A stretch of DNA of 64,000 bases from Treponema sp. (GTDB lineage: Bacteria > Spirochaetota > Spirochaetia > Treponematales > Treponemataceae): assembly GCA_016288205.1 (NCBI GenBank), contig JAEEYO010000054.1, positions 62,001 through 126,000 of the forward strand, given 5' to 3'. Numbering within the stretch: position 1 is the first letter of the stretch; the number at the start of each line of letters is the position of its first letter. Positions 53,563-61,605 of this stretch are shown here, piece by piece. Position numbers and translations under genes: made by a program. The notes under the pieces are model-generated. The model was given only the letters and a program-made list of their open reading frames with translations, did no database searches and had not been told where the DNA came from.

Positions 53563-55001
53563 GAAAATTATTTTCAGCCGTCATCACCATGCTGATTTTT
53601 TTGAGCCCAGTTTTTGCTTCCCCCGCGTCAGCAGATTTCCCGTCCCTTGAGCCCTATGTCATCGCAAGGATGAGCGACAATCCCACGCCGGAGGAAATCA
53701 TGAGGACGGCACTCACGCTCTCGGAATATCCCGCCGTAAACGTGGAGCCCTACATGGAAAAATACCGCGAGATTGAAAAGCAACTCAGGACCAAGGATTT
53801 TCTGTCGCTTTCCGAGGAGGAGCGCGCGGACTACATACTCAAAATCATGTACGACTATGTGCTTCTCTCATACTACAAACCGCAGACCCGGCTAACGGCG
53901 GCATTCGACACCGGAGTATACAACTGCGTCTCTTCCGCAATCCTTTACTATTGTCTTGCAAAATCCGCGGGAATTGAAGTCTACGCAAACCGGGTGCCCG
54001 ACCATTGTTTTTGCACGGTGATAATCAACGGAAAGCACATTGACGTGGAGACGACGAATCCGATGGGCTTCAATCCGGGACAGAAAAAGCAGATTTCATC
54101 AAGCAAATCCGGCACGAAATATGCGATCATGCCGAAAAAGATTTACAACGGCCGGCAGACAATCAGCGCAAGGATGCTCGTGAGCCTCGTACCGCAGAAC
54201 ATAATCAGCTACAATATCTCCACTAATGACTACGCGACCTTTGTTCCCGTGGCGGCCACACGTCGGGCGTTTCTTTACGGAGGAAACGAGAGTGAGTCAA
54301 GCGACGGAGTGCAGGTCTTTGAGGTTGTTGCGACAAATTACAACGCTCTTCTGATTCGGTCCAAACGCTATACCGACTCCATGCACTGGATGGATGCCGT
54401 GGTTGAGCGATGGGGCATGAGCGAGGGTCTCAAATCGGATTATGAGGACGCCGTTTTCAATGCCGTTCTTTCCTCATGTGAGCGGGATGATTTTGACAAG
54501 GCCGAATCTGATTTTAACGCCAGAAAATCAAATCTCAGCACAAAAGGCCAGAAAGAGATTGAGAATGTGATTTTCCTCTACGAAACGAACGCAAAGTCAA
54601 TGAGCCTTGGAAGCGATGAAAAGGCAGTGGCCTATCTGAAGGAACAGATGAAAAATCCTCTGGCACAGGACGCGCAGATTAAAAAGCAGCTCACCGGTCT
54701 TCTGGAAAACGCATGGATCCGGCGGCTCAACGCAGAGTCAAAGAAATCGGGATTCCTTGAATGTGCCATGCTTTCCAAAAAAGCCCTGGAGGATTTGCCC
54801 CAGAGCCAGAAAATCAAGCATTACCACCAGCAGTCCCTGAACAACTATGCCGTGGATGTGCACAATGAGTATGCGAAACTTGCGAACAGCGGTCAGTACG
54901 AAAAAGCGATGGAGGTCCTGAAGAAGGGGCTCGAGACAGTGCCCGGAAACCAGAGGCTTCAAAGCGACATGACGCAGCTCAAGAAAATCATGAAGCAATA
55001 G
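53559..55001 (+). CDS. Exported transglutaminase-like protein with TPR-like C-terminus
   Basis: 480 residues with a signal peptide (RKLFSAVITMLIFLSPVFAS). The transglutaminase-like core reads GVYNCVSSAILYYCLAKSAG (active Cys, about 130), VPDHCFCTVIING (His) and HIDVETTNP (Asp), so all three residues are in place. The C-terminal half is a series of helical pairs, the last one TPR-like (GQYEKAMEVLKKGLETVPGN). It is coupled to the M48 protease gene by an ATGA overlap, suggesting joint work on envelope proteins. Substrate unknown; cysteine protease, crosslinking or simple binding are all possible. Confidence 0.9.
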   Translation: MRKLFSAVITMLIFLSPVFASPASADFPSLEPYVIARMSDNPTPEEIMRTALTLSEYPAVNVEPYMEKYREIEKQLRTKDFLSLSEEERADYILKIMYDYVLLSYYKPQTRLTAAFDTGVYNCVSSAILYYCLAKSAGIEVYANRVPDHCFCTVIINGKHIDVETTNPMGFNPGQKKQISSSKSGTKYAIMPKKIYNGRQTISARMLVSLVPQNIISYNISTNDYATFVPVAATRRAFLYGGNESESSDGVQVFEVVATNYNALLIRSKRYTDSMHWMDAVVERWGMSEGLKSDYEDAVFNAVLSSCERDDFDKAESDFNARKSNLSTKGQKEIENVIFLYETNAKSMSLGSDEKAVAYLKEQMKNPLAQDAQIKKQLTGLLENAWIRRLNAESKKSGFLECAMLSKKALEDLPQSQKIKHYHQQSLNNYAVDVHNEYAKLANSGQYEKAMEVLKKGLETVPGNQRLQSDMTQLKKIMKQ

Positions 55002-55125
55002 ACGGCCCGGCAAAGAAAAAGGAATTTTTTTTGAAAAGCCTGTAACTATTGCCCCCTGAGTTGGTTCCCTTTATAGAACAAGAGCAAACCAGCATTGCCT
55101 ATTGATTCATAGAACTCCTTATTTA

Positions 55126-55159
55126 TCAGGTCCTGCCAGTCACAGGGCCTGATTTTTTT
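55126..55159 (+). terminator. Rho-independent terminator before the tRNA cluster
   Basis: TCAGGTCCTG (55126-55135) pairs with CAGGGCCTGA (55143-55152), with one T-G pair, and seven T follow. It ends the protease/transglutaminase operon. Confidence 0.85.
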
Positions 55160-55195
55160 ATCCGGACGTTTTCATCATTTTTTTTCCCAATCCGC

Positions 55196-55225
55196 TTGAC
55201 AAGATTTTGAATTTCGTTATATAAT
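55196..55225 (+). promoter_or_regulatory. Strong promoter of the tRNA cluster
   Basis: TTGACA (55196-55201), 18 nt, TATAAT (55220-55225). Transcription would begin about 10 nt before the first tRNA. Confidence 0.82.
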
Positions 55226-55241
55226 CTACATACATTTGAAA

Positions 55242-55328
55242 GGAGCGATGGCAGAGTGGTCGAACGCGGCGGTCTTGAAAACCGTTATACTCTTACGGGT
55301 ATCGGGGGTTCAAATCCCTCTCGCTCCG
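55242..55328 (+). tRNA. tRNA-Ser (anticodon TGA)
   Basis: 87 nt with long variable arm. Acceptor GGAGCGA/TCGCTCC, discriminator G, anticodon loop CTTGAAA (TGA, reads UCA), T arm GGGGGTTCAAATCCC. No encoded CCA. Confidence 0.95.
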
Positions 55329-55360
55329 TACTTTTGAGCCTCCGGGCTTCGAAAGGCTTT

Positions 55361-55445
55361 GGAGGCGTCGTATAGCGGTATTACAACGGTTTGCTAAACC
55401 GTCGGTGCAGCAATGCCCGGGCAGGTTCGACTCCTGTCGCCTCCG
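55361..55445 (+). tRNA. tRNA-Ser (anticodon GCT)
   Basis: 85 nt, class II. Acceptor GGAGGCG/CGCCTCC, discriminator G, anticodon loop TTGCTAA (GCT, reads AGC/AGU), long variable arm. No encoded CCA. Confidence 0.93.
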
Positions 55446-55454
55446 CTTAATTTT

Positions 55455-55529
55455 GAGACTGTAGCTCAGCTGGATTAGAGCATCACCCTGCGGAGGTGAG
55501 GGTCGCACGTTCGAATCGTGTCAGTCTCG
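55455..55529 (+). tRNA. tRNA-Arg (anticodon GCG)
   Basis: 75 nt, class I. Acceptor GAGACTG/CAGTCTC, D stem GCTC/GAGC, anticodon stem TCACC/GGTGA with loop CTGCGGA (GCG, reads CGC), T arm GCACGTTCGAATCGTGT. Most bacteria read CGN with an ACG anticodon edited to inosine, so GCG is unusual. Confidence 0.9.
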
Positions 55530-55564
55530 TAACATTACAGGTTTTTTGTTATAATTTGATTTTT

Positions 55565-55652
55565 GGAAAGATGCGAGAGCGGTCGATTCGGACGGTCTCG
55601 AAAACCGTTATACCATTTTTTGGTATCGGGGGTTCGAATCCCCCTCTTTCCG
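55565..55652 (+). tRNA. tRNA-Ser (anticodon CGA)
   Basis: 88 nt, class II. Acceptor GGAAAGA/TCTTTCC, discriminator G, anticodon loop CTCGAAA (CGA, reads UCG), long variable arm. A TATAAT at 55550-55555 may be a second promoter. Confidence 0.93.
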
Positions 55653-55806
55653 GATCCTTCCAAAACAAAGCATTTTCGTCCAGTCTTTTGATGCAAGCGG
55701 TTTCAGTCCTACTCTGGTGCGAAGGCAAGCGAAAATCCCTGTACTGAAAGACCTCTAAAGACTTCTGTCATTCTATGATCGCTGTTTTTAGGGGCGAAAA
55801 TTTATT
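55653..55806 (+). other. Spacer between the last two tRNA-Ser genes
   Basis: 154 nt without a tRNA or an open frame. Nothing recognised. Confidence 0.4.
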
Positions 55807-55893
55807 GGAAAGATGTCCGAGTGGTTTAAGGTCCACGCTTGGAAGGCGTGCATAGGCGAAAGTCTATCGGGGGTTCGAATCCCCCTCTTTCCG
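55807..55893 (+). tRNA. tRNA-Ser (anticodon GGA)
   Basis: 87 nt, class II. Acceptor GGAAAGA/TCTTTCC identical to that of the CGA tRNA, anticodon loop TTGGAAG (GGA, reads UCC/UCU), T arm CGGGGGTTCGAATCCCCC. No encoded CCA. Confidence 0.95.
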
Positions 55894-55919
55894 GATTGTA
55901 ATAGAAAGCTATGGATGAT

Positions 55920-55950
55920 GCCTGTGTAACAACACAGGCATTTTTATTTT
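55920..55950 (+). terminator. Terminator of the tRNA cluster
   Basis: GCCTGTGT (55920-55927), loop AACA, ACACAGGC (55932-55939), then ATTTTTATTTT. Confidence 0.9.
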
Positions 55951-56124
55951 AAAGTGATAGTAAAACACCAAGAGTAAGGGGGATTCGAAGCGCAGAGAGC
56001 GCACGCCAAGTGGCGTGAAAAGTGCACAGGGATGTGCACGTCAGCGAACGAAGCCGGCCTGGAGGTGAAAAACACGGACGTTTTTAACCGGAGGGCAAAT
56101 CACATAAACACTGCCATCACTTTA
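55950..56124. repeat. 175-bp hairpin-rich element bounded by 9-bp inverted repeats
   Basis: TAAAGTGAT (55950-55958) and its complement ATCACTTTA (56116-56124) flank a G-rich block with three hairpins in a row: GCGC-AGAGA-GCGC (55990-56002), CACGCC-AAGT-GGCGTG (56002-56017) and GTGCAC-AGGGAT-GTGCAC (56022-56039). It begins GGGGGATTCGAA, like a tRNA T arm. The right end includes the stop codon of the following minus-strand gene. It could be a small non-autonomous element, a repeat family near tRNAs, or an RNA; no coding frame is evident. Confidence 0.45.
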
Positions 56125-56685
56125 CATGCCATACTTCGGATGCGGCTGTATGTCGGTCGTCACATTCGGATTCCTTCTTTTCACCACCGCCAGGAATTTC
56201 CGTGTCTCATCATCAAGCATACCATACTTACCTTGCGGAAACGACACTTTAACCTGCTCATCATGATCCGCGTCCACCGTAAAAAGACTCCAGCAACAGA
56301 TGTAGGACTTTCCGTGTCTCGCATGGATTACACTCCACTTTCTTTCAATACGCAGGATGTCCTTAAAAGAAATCTCCTGCTCTTTTCTCCAGCCCTTAAT
56401 ATAAATCTTGTTGCTGTCATAGGACACTGAGCGCAGAAAATGGTCAAGCACCGCGAACAACATAAATCCACAGAAAAGAATCAGAAGGCACAAATACACA
56501 ATCAGCTTAAGATCAAATCCGTCCCTAAAGCCCCAATACACAAAAAGGACAATCATTGCCGTGAAAAAAATCAAAAGCAGAAAGCGTGGGAGCAAGGAGG
56601 ATTTTTTCATTACATGTATTTCACCGTCCGGCAAACCATCACCAAAATCAGACGGAGCAAAGTTTTCCTCCTGAGAGTCACTCAT
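56122..56685 (-). CDS. Two-helix membrane protein of unknown function
   Basis: 187 residues. An acidic cytoplasmic N-terminus (1-30), two close membrane helices at about 34-55 and 61-83, and a C-terminal beta-rich domain of 100 residues (SNKIYIKGWRKEQEISFKDI, EQVKVSFPQGKYGMLDDETR) that looks like a bacterial PH-like domain as in DUF304/YdbT or DUF6141-type proteins. Not recognised further. It follows the EAL gene by 14 nt on the same strand, so co-transcription is likely. Its stop lies in the right repeat of the hairpin-rich element. Confidence 0.75.
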   Translation of the reverse strand: MSDSQEENFAPSDFGDGLPDGEIHVMKKSSLLPRFLLLIFFTAMIVLFVYWGFRDGFDLKLIVYLCLLILFCGFMLFAVLDHFLRSVSYDSNKIYIKGWRKEQEISFKDILRIERKWSVIHARHGKSYICCWSLFTVDADHDEQVKVSFPQGKYGMLDDETRKFLAVVKRRNPNVTTDIQPHPKYGM

Positions 56686-56699
56686 CTTTCAAAAACCCC

Positions 56700-58850
56700 T
56701 TACCGCTTTCCGAGGATTACGACGATTATGGCGGTGACTTTTTTGATGGGGTTTGAGGCAATCTTCCTGAGGTAAAGATGGTGCAGAGTGCCGTCTATCA
56801 GGCTCTCGTCAATGATAATCGGGGAGGGGGATTCCTTGCATTTCTGGATGGCATCCATAAAAGCCTGTCCCCTGCTCTTCAACGCAGCCTTAAAATCAAC
56901 CTCGTTATTCTTTTCCCACATGCTGAAATTTTTCCTGAGGAATTCCTTGTAGGATTTGTTTCCGCGGAGGAACATGATGTCCATGTCCTTTTCCTCAAAG
57001 ATGGCCATGGGAAGCGTGTTGAAATAGTCGCTGAAGGATTCTTTCGCGCCGTCCGTTATGACAGAAAGGTCGTATAGGTTCAGTTTTCCGATGCGCTCGT
57101 AATAGTCTGACTCACAAGGATTCTCAAAACCAATCTGTATGCCCTTGTCATAGCGCGCAAAAACATCATCCTTGGAAATGGGCTTGCAGAAATAATATCC
57201 CTGCATCTTGGTACATCCGATCTCCTTCAGGAACTCAATCTGCTCAGGGGTCTCTACTCCCTCGCACACAGTCTCAATGCCAAGGCCTCCCGCCATCTTT
57301 ATGAGCCCGGAAAGGATGATTTTCGTCTTGTCGCTCTTATAGAACTGCTGCATGAATTTCATGTCAAGCTTGATAAGGTCGAAGTTGAAGGTCTGGAGAA
57401 CATTCAGGGAAGAATATCCCGAGCCGAAATCATCCATCCAGACTTTAAATCCGAGCTTCTGGAATCTCTCAACCTGGGACTGCATGTATTCGTAGCTGCT
57501 TCCGATCACGCTCTCCGTAATCTCAATCGTAATTTTTTCAGGCGGGACCCCGGAGGCATCAAGGCGTTTTTTGATCTCGCTCACGATGTCGCAGGTGTCA
57601 AAATCCGAGCGGGAGAGATTTATGGAAATCGGCACGACATAAAGGCCTTTTTCCGCCTGGGCCTTCATTTTCTCAAGAACCTGCTCCGTCACGTAGAGGT
57701 CCAGCTTATAAATCAGGTTGGCCTCCTCAAGAACGGGAATAAAATCAGCGGGGCTCAGCATTCCTTTTTCGGGGTCAAACCAGCGGGCAAGCGCCTCCTC
57801 ATCGCAGACGTTTCCATTTGCCGAGCGGACTATGGGCTGATAGAAAACCTGAATCCACTTTTCCTTCAAGGCGCGATCAAAGTTGTCAATGATGTACTGC
57901 CTGTTTTCCGAGAGCCTTATCATGCGCTCATCAAAGTAGGTGAAATGCGAGAGATAGATATTTTTTCCAGCGTCACAGGCCATCTTCGCACGCTCACAGG
58001 CATTGCTCGGCCCGATGACCCCAAGCTTCGATGAATAGATTCCGACGCGCACGGGGAGTGACTTGCCGCCGTTCATGTCCTCACACTTCGCAAAAAAGGT
58101 CCAGAGCCGCTCCTCAAGATTCTCGTCGTTGGTGTAAACACAAAATCGGTCCATGCCGAACCTGCAGCAATGGTCGTTTCCGAAGAAGTCCACTAGCTCG
58201 CGTGCGAATGCTCGGATTAGGGCATCACCTGCGGAAAAACCATACTTCATGTTGAAATATTTCATTCCGTTCAGGTCACAGAAAAGCATGACGGGTCTTT
58301 CGTTCCTTCCAAGCATAATCTTGAGGTTTGTATCCACAAGCTCGAAAAAGTAGGACATGCTCGGAAGTCCGGTCAAAAAATCATACTGGATTTTCTGAGT
58401 CGCGGAGGTTTCCTTAAGGACTTTCGAATAAAGATAATTCAGGGAGAAATTTTCGTCACCGATCTTCTCAATAAAATCTCCCTCGTCGAAATAGCAGACA
58501 AAGGCAAGGCGGGCTCCCTTCTCATAAATATGCTCACCCTTGGCATGAATGACCCGGTAAGAGCCGTGGGATTTAAGGCGGAAAATCACGTCATAAGTTT
58601 TTTCTTCTGTCGCAAATCTTAAGGCCGCGTCGGAAATGCGGGCGACATCATCAGGATGCACATCCCGGTACATGTTGTTGTCCAAGAGCTCGTAGACGGA
58701 TTTCATGTCATCGTTGTTAAAAAGCTTGCACAAACCTGCTGTAACGGCAACGGTCAGAATTTTGTTCTCGCAGTACTGGAAAACGGCAAAGGGAATGGTA
58801 CTGTTCTCTATGAAACGCAATTCATTTTCTTCATATTCAAACTTTCCCAT
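56700..58850 (-). CDS. c-di-GMP phosphodiesterase: PAS-like, degenerate GGDEF, EAL
   Basis: 716 residues from ATG at 58850, supported by GAGGAG 7 nt upstream. A PAS-like sensor (about 10-120), a GGDEF domain whose signature reads RFGMDRFC instead of GGDEF (so no cyclase activity is expected), an EAL domain with EALARW, SINLSRSDF, EITESV, DDFGSGYSSL, KLDMKF and CEGVET, all the residues needed for metal-dependent hydrolysis of c-di-GMP, and a second PAS-like segment at the C-terminus (about 600-716). No membrane helix. The degenerate GGDEF may bind GTP and control the EAL domain. A diguanylate cyclase is 3.5 kb away. Confidence 0.93.
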   Translation of the reverse strand: MGKFEYEENELRFIENSTIPFAVFQYCENKILTVAVTAGLCKLFNNDDMKSVYELLDNNMYRDVHPDDVARISDAALRFATEEKTYDVIFRLKSHGSYRVIHAKGEHIYEKGARLAFVCYFDEGDFIEKIGDENFSLNYLYSKVLKETSATQKIQYDFLTGLPSMSYFFELVDTNLKIMLGRNERPVMLFCDLNGMKYFNMKYGFSAGDALIRAFARELVDFFGNDHCCRFGMDRFCVYTNDENLEERLWTFFAKCEDMNGGKSLPVRVGIYSSKLGVIGPSNACERAKMACDAGKNIYLSHFTYFDERMIRLSENRQYIIDNFDRALKEKWIQVFYQPIVRSANGNVCDEEALARWFDPEKGMLSPADFIPVLEEANLIYKLDLYVTEQVLEKMKAQAEKGLYVVPISINLSRSDFDTCDIVSEIKKRLDASGVPPEKITIEITESVIGSSYEYMQSQVERFQKLGFKVWMDDFGSGYSSLNVLQTFNFDLIKLDMKFMQQFYKSDKTKIILSGLIKMAGGLGIETVCEGVETPEQIEFLKEIGCTKMQGYYFCKPISKDDVFARYDKGIQIGFENPCESDYYERIGKLNLYDLSVITDGAKESFSDYFNTLPMAIFEEKDMDIMFLRGNKSYKEFLRKNFSMWEKNNEVDFKAALKSRGQAFMDAIQKCKESPSPIIIDESLIDGTLHHLYLRKIASNPIKKVTAIIVVILGKR

Positions 58851-58996
58851 ATTTTTTCTCCTCAAACCATTTTATATCACCTACTTTAAAACCATATAAT
58901 TTAATGATAGCACAGTTTTCAAATAATGCAATTAAAAATTTCAGCAATCGGAAAATTTATTTGAGAGCAGACCCATGACCGCAATTTCCAAAATCA

Positions 58997-60256
58997 TCAG
59001 GGCTTTTTACCGGAAAGGAAATTCTCTGGATTCACGCGGAGCATACGGTCGGTAAAATCCGAATCCAGGCCGCTTTCCGCAAATCCATGCCAGTACTGGA
59101 GGACGCTCGGAATCTTCACGAGGTTAAGGGGCCAGTCGGTTCCGAAAAGTATGCGCGACTCATAAATCTTACGCTCATCGTCAGACGCACGGTCAAGCAC
59201 GGACTTCAAGTTCACCCAACATTCCTTGTCCGAGCCCCCGAAAGACATGTCCGAATACACGTTGGGATACTCCCGCATTAGCCGCAGGATCTCAATCTGC
59301 CATTCGTACTGCCGGTATTCCTTCATCTCACGGAATGCCTCGAAGGGATTCTTTGACTTTCCGCCGAAGAGCCGTTCCACGAGTCCACCGGAGCTTGAGC
59401 GGTTCTTGTTGTACTGCTGACCGAAATGCGCGAAATCGATGCGAAGCTCAGGATGCCTTTTCAAGACAGGTCCCCATCTTTCGGGGCTGGTATACTTGAA
59501 GGACTCCTCCAACGGCAGAACCCGGAAGCCCTGGTCATCGCAATGTGTCACAATGGGGATTTTATGCTCCTCGCAGAAAGTAAAAAGCAATTCGTTTTTC
59601 TCACGCAGCTTCAAATCATCTGGATTGGGGTCGAATCCGAGCGGAGGATAAACTTTGATCCCGGAGAACTTTGCCTTCTTTCCAAAGAGCAGGTGCTTTT
59701 TCGGGAAATTCCTGTTGAGAAAATCTTCTATATAAGTAAGCCCGTAGTTCAGCGGATTGATTCCTATGAAGGGACGGATCTCAAGAAGTCCGTCGGGGCG
59801 TTTTTTCCTGTACTCATCAATTCCCGAAAGAATCTCCTCCGCCTGCTCCATTATGTCATGCCGTGGCGCGTCGCTGTAGTATGTGCTGAGCTTTTTCGGA
59901 AGATTGAAATCCATGACCTGAGGACAGAGAACAAGCCGGTCGTAATGCAGATTTTTGTCAGCACCCTTTACGCTGATTCCCCCGCCGTTGATTACGGGAT
60001 CAAGTTTTCCGTCATACGTAGCACGGAGGTCATCCTCATAAAGAGCGAGCACATCAAACGGACGTCTCTCGAACACGTTCACAAGATTCAGCGCGTCCCC
60101 CTTTTTCTTGAGGATTCCGTCCACCACATAATTCTGCGTGGTAAACTGGGCGAACGCCTCCTCCTTTCCGTTGGAGAGGGCAAAATCAAGATAAGCAGAA
60201 AGCGGGATATGGCTCAAAGGAAGAATGTGCATGTGGCAGTCATAAGCGTAAGTCAT
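58997..60256 (-). CDS. Amidohydrolase-2 family metal-dependent hydrolase
   Basis: 419 residues with the TIM-barrel metal motifs: DCHMHILPL (HxH, residues 7-9 region), VTHCDDQGF (His, about 235), RIDFAHFGQQY (His, about 280) and ILFGTDWPLN (Asp, about 385). The family (PF04909) includes decarboxylases and hydrolases of cyclic or aromatic compounds. A 40-residue insertion with RSSSGGLVERLFGGKSKNP before the last barrel strands is not typical. No neighbours suggest a pathway. Starts next to the SRP RNA promoter region, divergent. Substrate unknown. Confidence 0.85.
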   Translation of the reverse strand: MTYAYDCHMHILPLSHIPLSAYLDFALSNGKEEAFAQFTTQNYVVDGILKKKGDALNLVNVFERRPFDVLALYEDDLRATYDGKLDPVINGGGISVKGADKNLHYDRLVLCPQVMDFNLPKKLSTYYSDAPRHDIMEQAEEILSGIDEYRKKRPDGLLEIRPFIGINPLNYGLTYIEDFLNRNFPKKHLLFGKKAKFSGIKVYPPLGFDPNPDDLKLREKNELLFTFCEEHKIPIVTHCDDQGFRVLPLEESFKYTSPERWGPVLKRHPELRIDFAHFGQQYNKNRSSSGGLVERLFGGKSKNPFEAFREMKEYRQYEWQIEILRLMREYPNVYSDMSFGGSDKECWVNLKSVLDRASDDERKIYESRILFGTDWPLNLVKIPSVLQYWHGFAESGLDSDFTDRMLRVNPENFLSGKKP

Positions 60257-60370
60257 TTTAACCTCCAGTTTCAGTATATCCGACTAAACTGATTTTGTAC
60301 ATAGATTTACATCCCACGTAAGAAAAACGCCCTTTACAAAGATTGGTAAATGTGGTAGTATAATTGTATT

Positions 60371-60470
60371 GAGCCTAGATGCTTTGCACATTTCAGCCAG
60401 AAAACCCCGCCAGATCCGGAAGGAAGCAACGGTATTTGGATTGGAGTGGTGCCGAAGATTATCTAGGCTC
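60371..60470 (+). ncRNA. ffs: Signal recognition particle RNA, small bacterial type
   Basis: About 100 nt. The ends GAGCCTAGAT and ATCTAGGCTC pair. The core GCCAGATCCGGAAGGAAGCA (60409-60428) carries the conserved domain IV sequence with the GGAA tetraloop, and the symmetric-loop side CAACGGT follows. Seven T after 60470 end transcription. A TATAAT (60359-60364) lies 6 nt before the start. It binds Ffh for co-translational targeting. Confidence 0.93.
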
Positions 60471-60565
60471 TTTTTTTCAGGGACAGTCCTGCCGTAACTT
60501 TTTCCGCACAGCAACATTTTAAAGATGGAGACAAATCCGGTCAGAGCAAACTTTAAGGAGAGACT

Positions 60566-61582
60566 ATGAGATTTCCAAGGTTCATCATTTCATTTTTTTT
60601 ACTCGCAATCGGAACATCATGCAAAGGCGAGAACATAGGGCTGTGTCTTTCGGGCGGAGGGGCAAAAGGTGCCTACGAGATCGGAGTGATGAAGGCCATT
60701 GAGGAAAAGAATCTCTCCCCGAACATAAAGTCCATCTCCGGGACTTCCGTCGGCGCGTTGAACGGAACCCTTTTCGCTTCGGTCGGTGCGGAAGAGGCGG
60801 AAAAATTGTGGAAGGAAAGAATATCCTTCTATGAGGTCCTTACTCCGGATGAAAAAAAGGACGAGGAGACGGACGGATTTTTCAGGAATCTCCTGAACTC
60901 AATCATACCGGGTGACGGTCAGGAGGAGGCGTTCCAGACCACAATCAACACGATTGACTCCACGCTTTTCGGCACGGCACCGATCAAGGGCATGTACTCA
61001 AGGAAGCAGCTCAAATCGCTCATTGACGAAACGGTGGATTTTGAAAAGCTCAAAAAGTCGCCGGTAAAACTCTATGCGACCGCACTGAGAAAGGAGGGGC
61101 TCGTCAATCAGTTCCTGGCATCAGGTCAAGCGGATTTCAGCCACACATTCTATCTGAACGAGCAGACCACAAAAGAGGCGGTCTCATCCATACTGCTGGC
61201 GTCCTCCGCAATTCCATTCGTCTTTGATTCCGTCCGGCTTCCTCCAGAGACCCTTGAAAACGGACAGTTCGTAGATTTTCATTACACATATTTTGACGGA
61301 GGAACATATTTTCTCGGAGGACAGAACACGCCCATATATCCTCTTCTCAAGGACAAGACACTCGACACAATCATCATAATCTACGTGGACAGCTCGCAGG
61401 AACTCAACGGAGTGAACCGGTCTTTCAGAAAACTTGTGGAAGATTCGGGCAAAAAACTGATTGAGATCATTCCAAGCAAAAGCCTCGGAGATTTTCTGAC
61501 CGGCTCCATGAATTTCTCGGACAAACACATTGAAAAACTTATCCAGCTTGGATACAACGATGCGATGAGCGTCCTGAAATGA
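60566..61582 (+). CDS. Patatin-like phospholipase, exported
   Basis: 338 residues. A hydrophobic start ending GTSC (about 14-18) suggests a signal peptide or a loose spirochetal lipobox. Patatin motifs: CLSGGGAKGAYEIGVM (oxyanion loop), GTSVG (nucleophile Ser in GxSxG, about 58-62) and the DGG of FDGGTYFLGG (catalytic Asp, about 248). Patatins cleave acyl groups from phospholipids with a Ser-Asp dyad. The envelope location points to lipid turnover or a secreted activity. SD AAGGAGAG before ATG. It follows the SRP RNA and converges with the diguanylate cyclase gene. Confidence 0.92.
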   Translation: MRFPRFIISFFLLAIGTSCKGENIGLCLSGGGAKGAYEIGVMKAIEEKNLSPNIKSISGTSVGALNGTLFASVGAEEAEKLWKERISFYEVLTPDEKKDEETDGFFRNLLNSIIPGDGQEEAFQTTINTIDSTLFGTAPIKGMYSRKQLKSLIDETVDFEKLKKSPVKLYATALRKEGLVNQFLASGQADFSHTFYLNEQTTKEAVSSILLASSAIPFVFDSVRLPPETLENGQFVDFHYTYFDGGTYFLGGQNTPIYPLLKDKTLDTIIIIYVDSSQELNGVNRSFRKLVEDSGKKLIEIIPSKSLGDFLTGSMNFSDKHIEKLIQLGYNDAMSVLK

Positions 61583-61605
61583 GATATGGAATCAATTTGA
61601 AAGAT

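Noticed and set aside
60257-60370. Gap before the SRP RNA considered for another small RNA
   Set aside because: It contains only the SRP promoter and the leader of the divergent amidohydrolase gene.
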